A program made the translations under genes and the position numbers. A stretch of 14,388 nt of DNA from Alphaproteobacteria bacterium (GTDB lineage Bacteria; Pseudomonadota; Alphaproteobacteria; Rhodobacterales; Rhodobacteraceae), in the NCBI GenBank assembly GCA_024277955.1, contig JAJRUE010000024.1:1-14388 (forward strand), written 5' to 3'. Shown piece after piece: positions 1-6,007 of the stretch. Under the pieces are notes generated by a model that saw only the letters and a list, made by a program, of their open reading frames with translations, was not told the origin of the DNA and made no database searches. Within the stretch, counting starts at the first letter, position 1; the number at the start of each line of letters is the position of its first letter.

Positions 1-26
1 CCAGCACAACCAGCAAAGGCCCGCAC

Positions 27-533
27 ATGCCCCAGGACACCCCGCCCGAAGCCCCTGCCCCCGCCCCGATGCCCGCCGCCGGCGATCCGGCCCCCGATTT
101 CACCCTGCCCGACGGCACCGGCGCCAGCGTCACCCTGTCGGCGCTGCGCCCCGGCCGCGTGGTTCTCTATTTCTACCCCAAGGACGACACCCCCGGCTGC
201 ACCGTGCAGGCCACCGACTTTACCGCCCGCGCCCAGGACTTTGCCGACCGCGGGGCGGTGGTGCTCGGGGTGTCGCGCGACAGCGTCGCCAGCCACGCGC
301 GCTTTGCCGCGAAACACGGCCTTGGGGTCACGCTTCTGGCCGACGAAGACGGCGAAGTCTGCCGCGCCTATGGCGTCTGGGGCGAGAAAAAGAACTATGG
401 CCGCAGTTACATGGGGATCACCCGGTCCACCTTTCTGATCGGCCCCGACGGCACCATCGCGCGCGTCTGGCGCAACGTCCGCGCCAAGGGCCACGCCGAC
501 GAACTGCTGCAGGTGCTGGACGAAAGCGCGTGA
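27..533 (+). CDS. bcp: Peroxiredoxin of the Bcp/PrxQ family
   Basis: This is a thiol peroxidase that reduces H2O2 and organic hydroperoxides in the cytoplasm. The 168-residue protein has the AhpC/TSA thioredoxin-like fold: PAPDFTLPDG at 21-30, then the active-site block YFYPKDDTPGCT at 48-59 with peroxidatic Cys58, and the late family motif around RSYMGITRSTFLIGPDG. Length fits the family (about 155-160) plus a Pro/Ala-rich N-terminal tail. The ATG at 27 is preceded by AAAGG at a suitable distance; an internal ATG at 69 would remove the tail but has no ribosome-binding site. The resolving Cys found five residues after the peroxidatic one in E. coli Bcp is absent (Thr63 here). The only other Cys is Cys112, so the enzyme is either a 1-Cys type or uses Cys112. 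Its stop overlaps the next gene's start (GTGA), implying translational coupling. Confidence 0.93.
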   Translation: MPQDTPPEAPAPAPMPAAGDPAPDFTLPDGTGASVTLSALRPGRVVLYFYPKDDTPGCTVQATDFTARAQDFADRGAVVLGVSRDSVASHARFAAKHGLGVTLLADEDGEVCRAYGVWGEKKNYGRSYMGITRSTFLIGPDGTIARVWRNVRAKGHADELLQVLDESA

Positions 534-1363
534 CGGACCGCGCGCCGATGAGCCTTTCGGCGATGGCGGTCGAGGTGCTGCGCTGCGCCGACGCACCCGC
601 CAAGGTCGCCCTGTCGCGCCGCCACGCCGCCACATGGCTGGCCGCGCGCGAGGCCGGCGAGCCCCCCGAACTTGGCCGCGCCAGCCCGCCCGACCGCCCG
701 GCCCGTCCGCCGCGCCCGCCGCTGCTGGCGCCGCGCGACGTGCCCCGCCGGCGGCCCGGCACCCAGGCCGGGCGCATCGCCATGCTGCACGCCATCGCCC
801 ATATCGAGCTCAACGCCGTCGACCTGCACTGGGACGTGATCGCGCGGTTCGCGCATGTGCCGATGCCCGCCGGGTTTTACGACGACTGGGTGCGGGCAGC
901 CGATGACGAATCGCGCCACTTCGCGCTGCTGTCGGACCGCCTGCGCGCCCAGGGCAGCGACTACGGCGCACTGCCGGCGCATGCCGGCATGTGGCGCGCC
1001 GCCGAAGACACCGCCGGCGATCTGATGGCGCGCCTCGCGGTGGTACCGATGGTGCTGGAAGCGCGCGGCCTCGACGTGACGCCGGGGATGATCGCGCTGT
1101 TCGAAAAGGCCGGCGATGCCCAGGCGGTCGCGGCGCTGCAAACCATCTACGCCGAAGAGGTTTCGCACGTTGCCTATGGCGCCAAGTGGTTCAACTTTCT
1201 GTGCGGCCGCCACGATCTGGACCCGAAAGACAGCTTTCACGCGCTGGTGCGGCGCTATTTCCCGACCCCGCTCAGACCGCCCTTCAACGAGGAAAAGCGC
1301 GCCGAAGCGGGCCTGCCGCCGGATTTCTACTGGCCGCTGAGCGAAACCGGCGCCCCCGGCTGA
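530..1363 (+). CDS. DUF455 ferritin-like domain protein
   Basis: The 277-residue protein belongs to the DUF455 family, whose members have a ferritin-like four-helix fold related to the tRNA hydroxylase MiaE; the reaction is not established. Potential diiron ligands are visible in the usual order: HIEL (His91, Glu93), DESRH (Glu127, His130), Glu177 in VLEARG, and EEVSH (Glu209, Glu210, His213). Residues about 50-75 form a Pro/Arg-rich linker between an N-terminal helical part and the metal-binding bundle. The GTG start at 530 overlaps the bcp stop by 4 nt; an in-frame ATG at 548 is a possible alternative. Pairing with a peroxiredoxin suggests a redox or oxygen-related role, but that is inference from position only. 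Confidence 0.85.
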   Translation: MTDRAPMSLSAMAVEVLRCADAPAKVALSRRHAATWLAAREAGEPPELGRASPPDRPARPPRPPLLAPRDVPRRRPGTQAGRIAMLHAIAHIELNAVDLHWDVIARFAHVPMPAGFYDDWVRAADDESRHFALLSDRLRAQGSDYGALPAHAGMWRAAEDTAGDLMARLAVVPMVLEARGLDVTPGMIALFEKAGDAQAVAALQTIYAEEVSHVAYGAKWFNFLCGRHDLDPKDSFHALVRRYFPTPLRPPFNEEKRAEAGLPPDFYWPLSETGAPG

Positions 1364-1575
1364 CCAACCCTGGCGGAACCGCGCGCGCAACCCGGCCCGC
1401 AAGCCCGGTTTTCGGCGAATAATTGCCAGTTTTCAGGCATTTCCGGCGGCTCGGCGCGCAGCCCCCGCAAAAATCTTGCACTGGCGCGGCGCAGTTTGTA
1501 AGCACGGAGGGTCGCTGGGGATGGCGGCGGCGGGCCGGGGTGGCGGCCCATAATCTGCGAGGGGCAGAGATTTCG
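1364..1575. other. Intergenic leader before the M23 gene
   Basis: This gap separates the bcp-DUF455 pair from the M23-bactofilin pair and probably holds the promoter of the latter. I see a CATAAT hexamer at 1549-1554 that could be a -10 box, but no convincing -35 at the right distance. A TTGCAC at 1476-1481 with TAAGCA 17 nt further on is another weak candidate. A weak inverted repeat (AACCG at 1377-1381, CGGTT at 1406-1410, followed by TTT) could end the upstream transcript. An ATG at 1521 with GGAGG upstream opens only a 10-codon out-of-frame reading frame. Confidence 0.3.
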
Positions 1576-2895
1576 GTGATACGACACGTCTCGAAGATAT
1601 CACGCCTGGTCGAGCGCCGCTTTCCCGAAAAGCGGCTGTTCCTGCGCTCGGAAACCGAAACCCGTTTCGTGCGGCTCGGCCCCTATACCCAGCTCACCGC
1701 CTGGACCGGGGTGTCGCTTTTCGTCGGCTGGTCGATCTTTGCCAGCGCGGTGCTGTTCATGGACAGCATCGGATCCGGCTCGATCCGCGAACAGGCGAAA
1801 CGCGAACAGGCGCTCTACGAACAGCGGCTGAACCAGCTTTCCGGCGAACGCGACCTGCGCGCCAGCGAAGCGCTGCAGGCCCAGGAACGCTTCAACTCGG
1901 CGCTGGAACAGATTTCGCGCATGCAGGTGATGCTGCTGGAAAGCGAGGACCGGCGCAAGGAGCTCGAAAAGGGCATCGACGTGATCCAGGCGACGCTCAG
2001 GCGCACCATCCGCGAACGCGACGCCGCGCGCCACGAAGCCGAAGCGCTGACCGCCCGGCTTGCCGACGGCGGCGCGCTGCCCGATGCGCCGGTGGCCCCG
2101 GATGGCGACGTGGCCAGCACCGTCGATTTCCTGGCCGCCGCGCTTGAAGCCACCGCCACCCAGCGCGACCGCGATCTGGAACTGGCGGCCAAGGCGGAAA
2201 ACTACGCCAAGGAACTGGAACTCGAACGCCAGCTGCTGCTGGAAAAGAACGACCGGATCTTCGCCCAGCTCGAAGACGCGGTCAGCCTGTCGCTGGCCCC
2301 GCTCGACAAGATGTTCGAAGCGGTCGGGCTTTCGGCCGACAACATCCTGAACACCGTGCGCCAGGGCTATTCCGGCCAGGGCGGCCCGCTGACCCCGTTG
2401 CGCCTGTCGACGCGCGGCGAAGAACCCGACCCCGACAGCCTGCGCGCCAACGCCATCCTGGCCCGGCTCGACAAGATCAACCTCTACCGGATCGCCGCCG
2501 AAAAGGTGCCCTTTGCGCTGCCGGTCAAGGCATCCTATCGCCAGACCTCGAAATTCGGCCCCCGCGGCGGCCGGATGCACGAAGGCGTCGACATGGCGGC
2601 GCCGATCGGCACCCCGCTTTACGCCACCGCCGACGGGGTGGTGAAATTCGCCGGACGCAAGAACGGCTACGGATTGATCGTGATCATCAAGCACGATTTC
2701 GGGTTCGAAACCCGCTACGCCCATCAATCAAGACTTCGCGTCAAAACCGGTCAAAGGGTCTCGCGCGGGGAACGGATTGGTGATATGGGGAATACCGGCC
2801 GGTCCACGGGGTCGCACGTCCACTACGAGGTGCGCCGCAACGGCAAACCGGTAAACCCGACGACCTTCATCAAGGCAGCACGCAATGTTTTCTAA
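1576..2895 (+). CDS. Membrane-anchored M23 (LytM-type) peptidase
   Basis: Predicted zinc-dependent peptidoglycan endopeptidase, 439 residues. Order of parts: a basic cytoplasmic N-terminus (1-40, containing RRFPEKRLFLRS), one transmembrane helix (about 41-62), a periplasmic coiled coil rich in Glu/Arg/Gln (about 68-235), a linker, and the M23 domain (about 320-435). Zinc ligands are all present: His335 and Asp339 (HEGVD) and His416 (HVHYE); His383 in RYAHQS matches the second active-site histidine. I chose the GTG at 1576 because the family's cytoplasmic segment begins here and the upstream reading frame is low-complexity Arg-rich sequence; GAGGGG lies 11 nt before it. The stop overlaps the bactofilin start by 11 nt. 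M23-bactofilin gene pairs are known in Helicobacter (Csd1/CcmA) and in Hyphomonas (LmdC/BacA), where the cytoplasmic tail contacts the bactofilin. The same partnership is inferred here. Confidence 0.9.
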   Translation: MIRHVSKISRLVERRFPEKRLFLRSETETRFVRLGPYTQLTAWTGVSLFVGWSIFASAVLFMDSIGSGSIREQAKREQALYEQRLNQLSGERDLRASEALQAQERFNSALEQISRMQVMLLESEDRRKELEKGIDVIQATLRRTIRERDAARHEAEALTARLADGGALPDAPVAPDGDVASTVDFLAAALEATATQRDRDLELAAKAENYAKELELERQLLLEKNDRIFAQLEDAVSLSLAPLDKMFEAVGLSADNILNTVRQGYSGQGGPLTPLRLSTRGEEPDPDSLRANAILARLDKINLYRIAAEKVPFALPVKASYRQTSKFGPRGGRMHEGVDMAAPIGTPLYATADGVVKFAGRKNGYGLIVIIKHDFGFETRYAHQSRLRVKTGQRVSRGERIGDMGNTGRSTGSHVHYEVRRNGKPVNPTTFIKAARNVF

Positions 2896-3397
2896 AAGCA
2901 GAATCAATGAACCCGGCCCCAAGAAGGCCGAAGAAGAAACCACCAAGGCAAGCGAAACCGCACCGTCCAAGCCGGCCACCACTCAGCCGCCGGCCACGCC
3001 CAAGGCCAAGCCGCCCGCGTCCCTGCTGTCGGCCGATCTGGTGATTACCGGCAACCTGAAGACCACCGGCGACGTGCAGATCGAAGGCACCGTCGAGGGC
3101 GACATCCGCGCCCACCTGCTGACCGTCGGCGAAGGCGCCACCGTCAAGGGCGAATGCATCGCCGATGACGTGGTGGTCAACGGCCGGGTCATCGGCCGGG
3201 TGCGCGGCATCAAGGTGCGCCTGACCTCGATCGCGCGCGTCGAAGGCGACATCATCCACAAGACCATCGCGATCGAAAGCGGCGCCCATTTCGAAGGCTC
3301 GGTCCAGCGCCAGGACGACCCGCTGCAGGGCGGCGCCAAGGGCCCGCTTCCCACCGGCGCCCCGGCCCCCGCCGCCAAGCCCGCCGCCAAGGGCTAG
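2885..3397 (+). CDS. Bactofilin (DUF583 cytoskeletal protein)
   Basis: A self-polymerising right-handed beta-helix protein that forms membrane-associated scaffolds in the cytoplasm. In the 170-residue chain, residues 1-45 are a disordered Lys/Pro/Thr tail, about 46-141 are the beta-helix core with the repeating G-x-V-x-G pattern (ITGNLKTTGDVQIEGTVEGD, then VVVNGRVIGRVRG), and 142-170 are a Gly/Pro/Ala tail. The N-terminus MFSKSRI matches the short hydrophobic-basic membrane-targeting peptide described in other alphaproteobacterial bactofilins. The ATG lies inside the 3' end of the M23 gene, with AAGG 9 nt upstream, so expression is probably coupled. The inferred role is to position the M23 hydrolase for local wall remodelling or cell shape. 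Confidence 0.93.
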   Translation: MFSKSRINEPGPKKAEEETTKASETAPSKPATTQPPATPKAKPPASLLSADLVITGNLKTTGDVQIEGTVEGDIRAHLLTVGEGATVKGECIADDVVVNGRVIGRVRGIKVRLTSIARVEGDIIHKTIAIESGAHFEGSVQRQDDPLQGGAKGPLPTGAPAPAAKPAAKG

Positions 3398-3398
3398 A

Positions 3399-3586
3399 GC
3401 CTGTCGCGTTTGATTGAATTCACTTCTTCACTTTGCCCGGGGCGCGTAGCGGCCCGGGCATGCGCCCGCCCGCCCCGTCGCACCTTTGGTGCGCTTCCAG
3501 CGCAACGGCGGACGCATCCGCGCCCACCCGGCCGACCGCCTGCCCTCCGTCTGGAGAAGAGGCGAATCCGATCAGTTGCGACAGGC
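3399..3586. repeat. 188-bp element with 23-bp imperfect terminal inverted repeats
   Basis: The first 23 bases (3399-3421) match the reverse complement of the last 23 (3564-3586) at 18 positions, beginning with a perfect GCCTGTCGC / GCGACAGGC pair. Inside are two hairpins: 3435-3459 (7 bp, one mismatch, 3 bp, loop GTA) and 3479-3493 (CGCACC-TTT-GGTGCG). No reading frame inside resembles a transposase and no clear target-site duplication flanks it. It starts 2 nt after the bactofilin stop. It may be a MITE-like element or a structured intergenic repeat or RNA. Confidence 0.5.
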
Positions 3587-3649
3587 GCCAGGCCCCGCGC
3601 CCGCGAAACGGCGGGGCAGCTGGAAAAACGCACCGGGAAACGCTCCGGA
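3587..3649. other. Spacer between the inverted-repeat element and the terminator
   Basis: This short GC-rich stretch holds no gene or structure I can support. Together with the flanking element, the terminator and 3687-3741, it makes up the gene-free stretch between the convergent bactofilin and DUF2189 genes. Confidence 0.3.
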
Positions 3650-3686
3650 AAACACCCCGGCTGTCCTCAGGATGGCCTGGGTGTTT
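3650..3686. terminator. Bidirectional intrinsic terminator between convergent genes
   Basis: A perfect outer stem AAACACCC / GGGTGTTT encloses one mismatch, an inner 8-bp stem (3659-3666 with 3670-3677, including two G.T pairs) and a TCA loop. The right side ends in TTT and the left side is preceded by a further A, so the - strand copy ends in TTTT. It lies between the + strand bactofilin gene and the - strand DUF2189 gene, as expected for a terminator serving both. Confidence 0.6.
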
Positions 3687-3741
3687 CGTGGGCTTTGGCG
3701 GTTTGGCGGGGCGGCGGTCCGGCGGGCTGCTGGCGTGCGCC

Positions 3742-4515
3742 TCAGATCGGGGTGTAAAGCGCCCGGCGATACAGGTGCCAGGTCGCATGGCCCAGAAGCG
3801 GCAGCACGATGAACAGCCCCAGAAAAAACGGCAGCAGCGCCAGCAGCATCATGACCGCGATCATCGCCGCCCAGATCATCATCACCAGCAGGTTCTCGCG
3901 CACGGTGCGGATCGACACCAGCATCGCGGTCACGAAATCCAGTTCCCGGTCCAGCAGCAGCGGCAGGCTGACCACGGTAAAGGAAAACAGGAAGAACCCC
4001 AGCACCCCCCCCAGCAGCAGTTCGGAAAACAGCAGCAGCAGACCGCGCGGCATGAACAGATGCTGGAGCGAGCTTGAGATGTTGATCAGCGCCGACGGCC
4101 CCATGATCAGCGCGAACAGCATATGCGCCAGCAGCGTCCAGATCAGGAAATAGATCACCACGATGGCGCCGATCCAGGGGCATTGCCGGTGGCGTTCGCC
4201 CAGCACCACCCCCAGGATGGGCCGCCACGCCAGCGGCTCGCCCGCTTCGCGCCGGCGGCTGACCTCGTAAAGCCCGACCGCGGCAAAGGGCGCCACCAGC
4301 GGAAAGCCAAGCGCCACCGCCAGCGTCCAGCTGACCGCCCCCGCCCCCAGCGCCACCAGCGCCATGCCGCCGAGAACGTAAAACGCGGTGAACGCCAGGC
4401 CAAAGGCCGGGGCGGCGCGGAAATCGGCCCAGCCGGCGGCCAGGGCGGCGAAAAGCTCGCTCACCGTCAGATGCCCGATCCGCGGGATCGCGGAAGCCGG
4501 TTTGTCGTTCTCCAA
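3742..4515 (-). CDS. DUF2189 integral membrane protein
   Basis: A 257-residue predicted inner-membrane protein of the DUF2189 family, function unknown. After a short polar N-terminus I count six hydrophobic segments (about 36-56, 60-82, 114-137, 158-185, 207-228, 229-246). Family signatures are GFPLVAPFAAVGLYEVSRR (70-88) and, near the C-terminus, PLLGHATWHLYRR (239-251). The start is a TTG at 4515, supported by AAAGGA 8 nt upstream. It is the last gene of the - strand block and is probably transcribed alone, because 195 bp and its own candidate promoter separate it from prfB. The upstream region carries several palindromes, listed separately. Confidence 0.85.
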   Translation of the reverse strand: MENDKPASAIPRIGHLTVSELFAALAAGWADFRAAPAFGLAFTAFYVLGGMALVALGAGAVSWTLAVALGFPLVAPFAAVGLYEVSRRREAGEPLAWRPILGVVLGERHRQCPWIGAIVVIYFLIWTLLAHMLFALIMGPSALINISSSLQHLFMPRGLLLLFSELLLGGVLGFFLFSFTVVSLPLLLDRELDFVTAMLVSIRTVRENLLVMMIWAAMIAVMMLLALLPFFLGLFIVLPLLGHATWHLYRRALYTPI

Positions 4516-4526
4516 GTCGCGCGTCC

Positions 4527-4550
4527 TTTGACAGGGTCAAAAGTTGACCC
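4527..4550 (-). promoter_or_regulatory. Overlapping palindromes at the DUF2189 start (operator or RNA switch candidate)
   Basis: Two perfect inverted repeats overlap: TTTGAC-AGG-GTCAAA at 4527-4541 and GGGTCAA-AAG-TTGACCC at 4534-4550 (given on the + strand). They lie between the candidate -10 box and the TTG start, and the first overlaps the AAAGGA ribosome-binding site (4524-4529). A dimeric repressor or an RNA hairpin hiding the ribosome-binding site would both fit. The spacing (3 nt) is not that of FNR-type boxes (4 nt). Confidence 0.45.
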
Positions 4551-4552
4551 CC

Positions 4553-4584
4553 ATCCTAGCCGCGCCGCAAAGCATTGATCAATG
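4553..4584 (-). promoter_or_regulatory. Candidate promoter of the DUF2189 gene
   Basis: Read on the - strand, TTGATC (4577-4582) is followed 18 nt later by TAGGAT (4553-4558). The -35 box lies inside a perfect 12-bp palindrome, CATTGATCAATG (4573-4584). Confidence 0.35.
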
Positions 4585-4661
4585 GTTTTGTGGCCCGCGC
4601 CCCATGCCGGGCGGGCCGGAACGCCGGCCAGAACGCGGGTCGGCGCATGGGCCGGGCGTGC

Positions 4662-4705
4662 ACCCGGCGCGGACCCGGCGCGGGCCGGGCGAGGGCCGGG
4701 CGGCG
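4662..4705. repeat. GC-rich 11-bp tandem repeats downstream of prfB
   Basis: ACCCGGCGCGG occurs twice back to back (4662-4672, 4673-4683). Two further near-identical 11-bp units follow (GGGCCGGGCGA at 4682-4692, GGGCCGGGCGG at 4693-4703). A GCCGGG-CGTGCA-CCCGGC hairpin overlaps the left edge. The tract starts 5 nt beyond the prfB stop codon and may act as a Rho-independent barrier without a T tract, or be simple slippage-prone DNA. Confidence 0.5.
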
Positions 4706-4710
4706 GCGGG

Positions 4711-5838
4711 TCAGTCCTCGGCCTGGGCCTCGGCGCGGGATTTGCCCGAGACATCCATCGCCAGCGTCGCCGCCATCAGCGCGTCAAGATCGCCGTCCAG
4801 AACCCCTTGCGTGTCCGAGGTCTCGTAATTGGTGCGCAGGTCTTTCACCATCTGGTAAGGCTGCAGCACATAGGATCGGATCTGGTTGCCCCAGCCGGCG
4901 TCGCCCTTGGCTTCGTGCGCCTCCTGGATCGAGGCGTTTCGCCGGTCCAGTTCCATCTGGTAAAGCCGCGACTTCAGCGCCGCCATGGCGTTGGCGCGGT
5001 TCTGGTGCTGCGATTTTTCGGAACTCTGCACCACGATGCCGGTGGGAATATGGGTGATGCGCACCGCCGAATCGGTGGTGTTGACGTGCTGGCCGCCGGC
5101 GCCGGAACTGCGGTAGGTGTCGATGCGCAGGTCCGACGGGTTGATGTCGATCTCGATGTTTTCATCCACCACCGGGTAGACCCAGACCGACGAAAACGAG
5201 GTGTGGCGGCGCGCCGCGCTGTCATAGGGCGAAATGCGCACCAGCCGGTGCACGCCGCTTTCGCTCTTCAGCCAGCCATAGGCGTTGGGGCCGCTGATCT
5301 TGTAGGTGACCGACTTGATGCCCGCCTCTTCGCCGGGGCTTTCGCTGATCAGCTCGACCTTGTAGCCGTGCTTTTCAGCCCAGCGCACATACATCCGCGC
5401 CAGCATCGAGGCCCAGTCGCAGCTTTCGGTGCCGCCGGCGCCGGCGTTGATTTCCAGGAAGGTGTCGTTGCCGTCGGCTTCGCCGTTCAACAGCGCTTCC
5501 AGTTCCTTTTGCGCCGCCTTTTCGGCCAGCGCACGCAGCGCGGCTTCGGCTTCGGCCACCACTTCGCCGTCGCCCTCGGCTTCGCCCAGTTCGATCAGGT
5601 CGATATTGTCCTGCAGCTCGGTCGAAATCGCGTTCACCGTGTCGATGGCATCCACCAGCACCTGGCGGTCGCGCATCAGCTTTTGCGCTCGCTCCTGGTC
5701 GTTCCACAGGTCGGGGTCTTCGATCATCGCGTTGAACTCTTCCAGCCGGTGGCTGGCGGTGTCCCAGTCCAGCCGCTGCTTCAACAGCTCCAGCGACTTG
5801 CGGATCGCTTCGACCGTATTTTCCGTTTCTGCCCGCAT
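4711..5838 (-). CDS. prfB: Peptide chain release factor 2
   Basis: RF2 recognises UGA and UAA in the ribosomal A site and triggers peptide release. The 375-residue protein has the usual order: N-terminal helical domain, a codon-recognition domain with the tripeptide at 203-205, and the GGQ loop at 248-250 (SSGAGGQHVNTTDSAVRI). The recognition tripeptide reads SPY rather than the SPF of E. coli. The ATG at 5838 has AAGGAA 6-7 nt upstream and begins MRAETENTVEAIRKSLELL, the normal RF2 N-terminus; the reading frame stays open 52 codons further upstream but runs through the intergenic hairpin. The early codons where E. coli has the UGA frameshift (around LDWD, 23-26) are continuous here, so no programmed frameshift is needed. 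Confidence 0.97.
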   Translation of the reverse strand: MRAETENTVEAIRKSLELLKQRLDWDTASHRLEEFNAMIEDPDLWNDQERAQKLMRDRQVLVDAIDTVNAISTELQDNIDLIELGEAEGDGEVVAEAEAALRALAEKAAQKELEALLNGEADGNDTFLEINAGAGGTESCDWASMLARMYVRWAEKHGYKVELISESPGEEAGIKSVTYKISGPNAYGWLKSESGVHRLVRISPYDSAARRHTSFSSVWVYPVVDENIEIDINPSDLRIDTYRSSGAGGQHVNTTDSAVRITHIPTGIVVQSSEKSQHQNRANAMAALKSRLYQMELDRRNASIQEAHEAKGDAGWGNQIRSYVLQPYQMVKDLRTNYETSDTQGVLDGDLDALMAATLAMDVSGKSRAEAQAED

Positions 5839-5864
5839 GGTGATCTTTCCTTGAACCTGCCGCC

Positions 5865-5892
5865 TGATAGCAATGCCCGGCGGTGGCGGCAA
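5865..5892 (-). promoter_or_regulatory. Candidate prfB promoter
   Basis: On the - strand TTGCCG (5887-5892) is followed after 16 nt by CTATCA (5865-5870), or after 17 nt by TATCAG. This would give a leader of about 20 nt before the ATG at 5838. The box is a partial match to sigma70 consensus. Confidence 0.38.
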
Positions 5893-5904
5893 GCACCAGC
5901 GGCA

Positions 5905-5974
5905 GATGCCTCCGGCGGGGATATTTCTGGACAGAAGAAAACCACCCGGTCTTCTTCTGTCCAGAAATATCCCC
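5905..5974. repeat. 58-nt near-perfect hairpin made of two inverted repeat copies
   Basis: Bases 5917-5974 fold into 23 perfect pairs, one A.C mismatch, 3 more pairs and a 4-nt loop (5944-5947). The left arm with its flank (from 5905) is a copy of the repeat also found at 12505-12538: 22 identical bases, then a 1-nt difference. The right arm is a second copy in opposite orientation. It lies between the mrcA stop and the prfB promoter. It may act as a terminator or processing signal for the mrcA transcript; its sequence core is a dispersed intergenic element. Confidence 0.75.
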
Positions 5975-5983
5975 CGCGGAGCG

Positions 5984-6002
5984 TTCCCCGCCAAGCGGGG
6001 AA
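5984..6002 (-). terminator. Hairpin just after mrcA
   Basis: TTCCCCGC-CAA-GCGGGGAA is a perfect 8-bp stem with a 3-nt loop, beginning 5 nt after the mrcA stop codon. It has no following T run, so on its own it is a weak terminator; with the larger hairpin 9 nt further on it probably ends or stabilises the mrcA mRNA. Confidence 0.45.
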
Positions 6003-6007
6003 ACCCG

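Noticed and set aside
1521..1553. Short leader peptide with GGAGG upstream of ATG 1521
   Set aside because: Only 10 codons, out of frame with the M23 gene, and Gly-rich without any attenuation-type codon run.
4534..4550. FNR/NnrR-type box upstream of DUF2189
   Set aside because: The half sites resemble TTGAC/GTCAA, but spacing is 3 nt, not the 4 nt of that family.
5755..5780. Programmed frameshift in prfB
   Set aside because: The frame is continuous through the site where E. coli has an in-frame UGA; no stop or slippery run is present.
5839..5994. 52-codon N-terminal extension of RF2
   Set aside because: It runs through the intergenic hairpin; a proper ribosome-binding site and the family N-terminus are at 5838.
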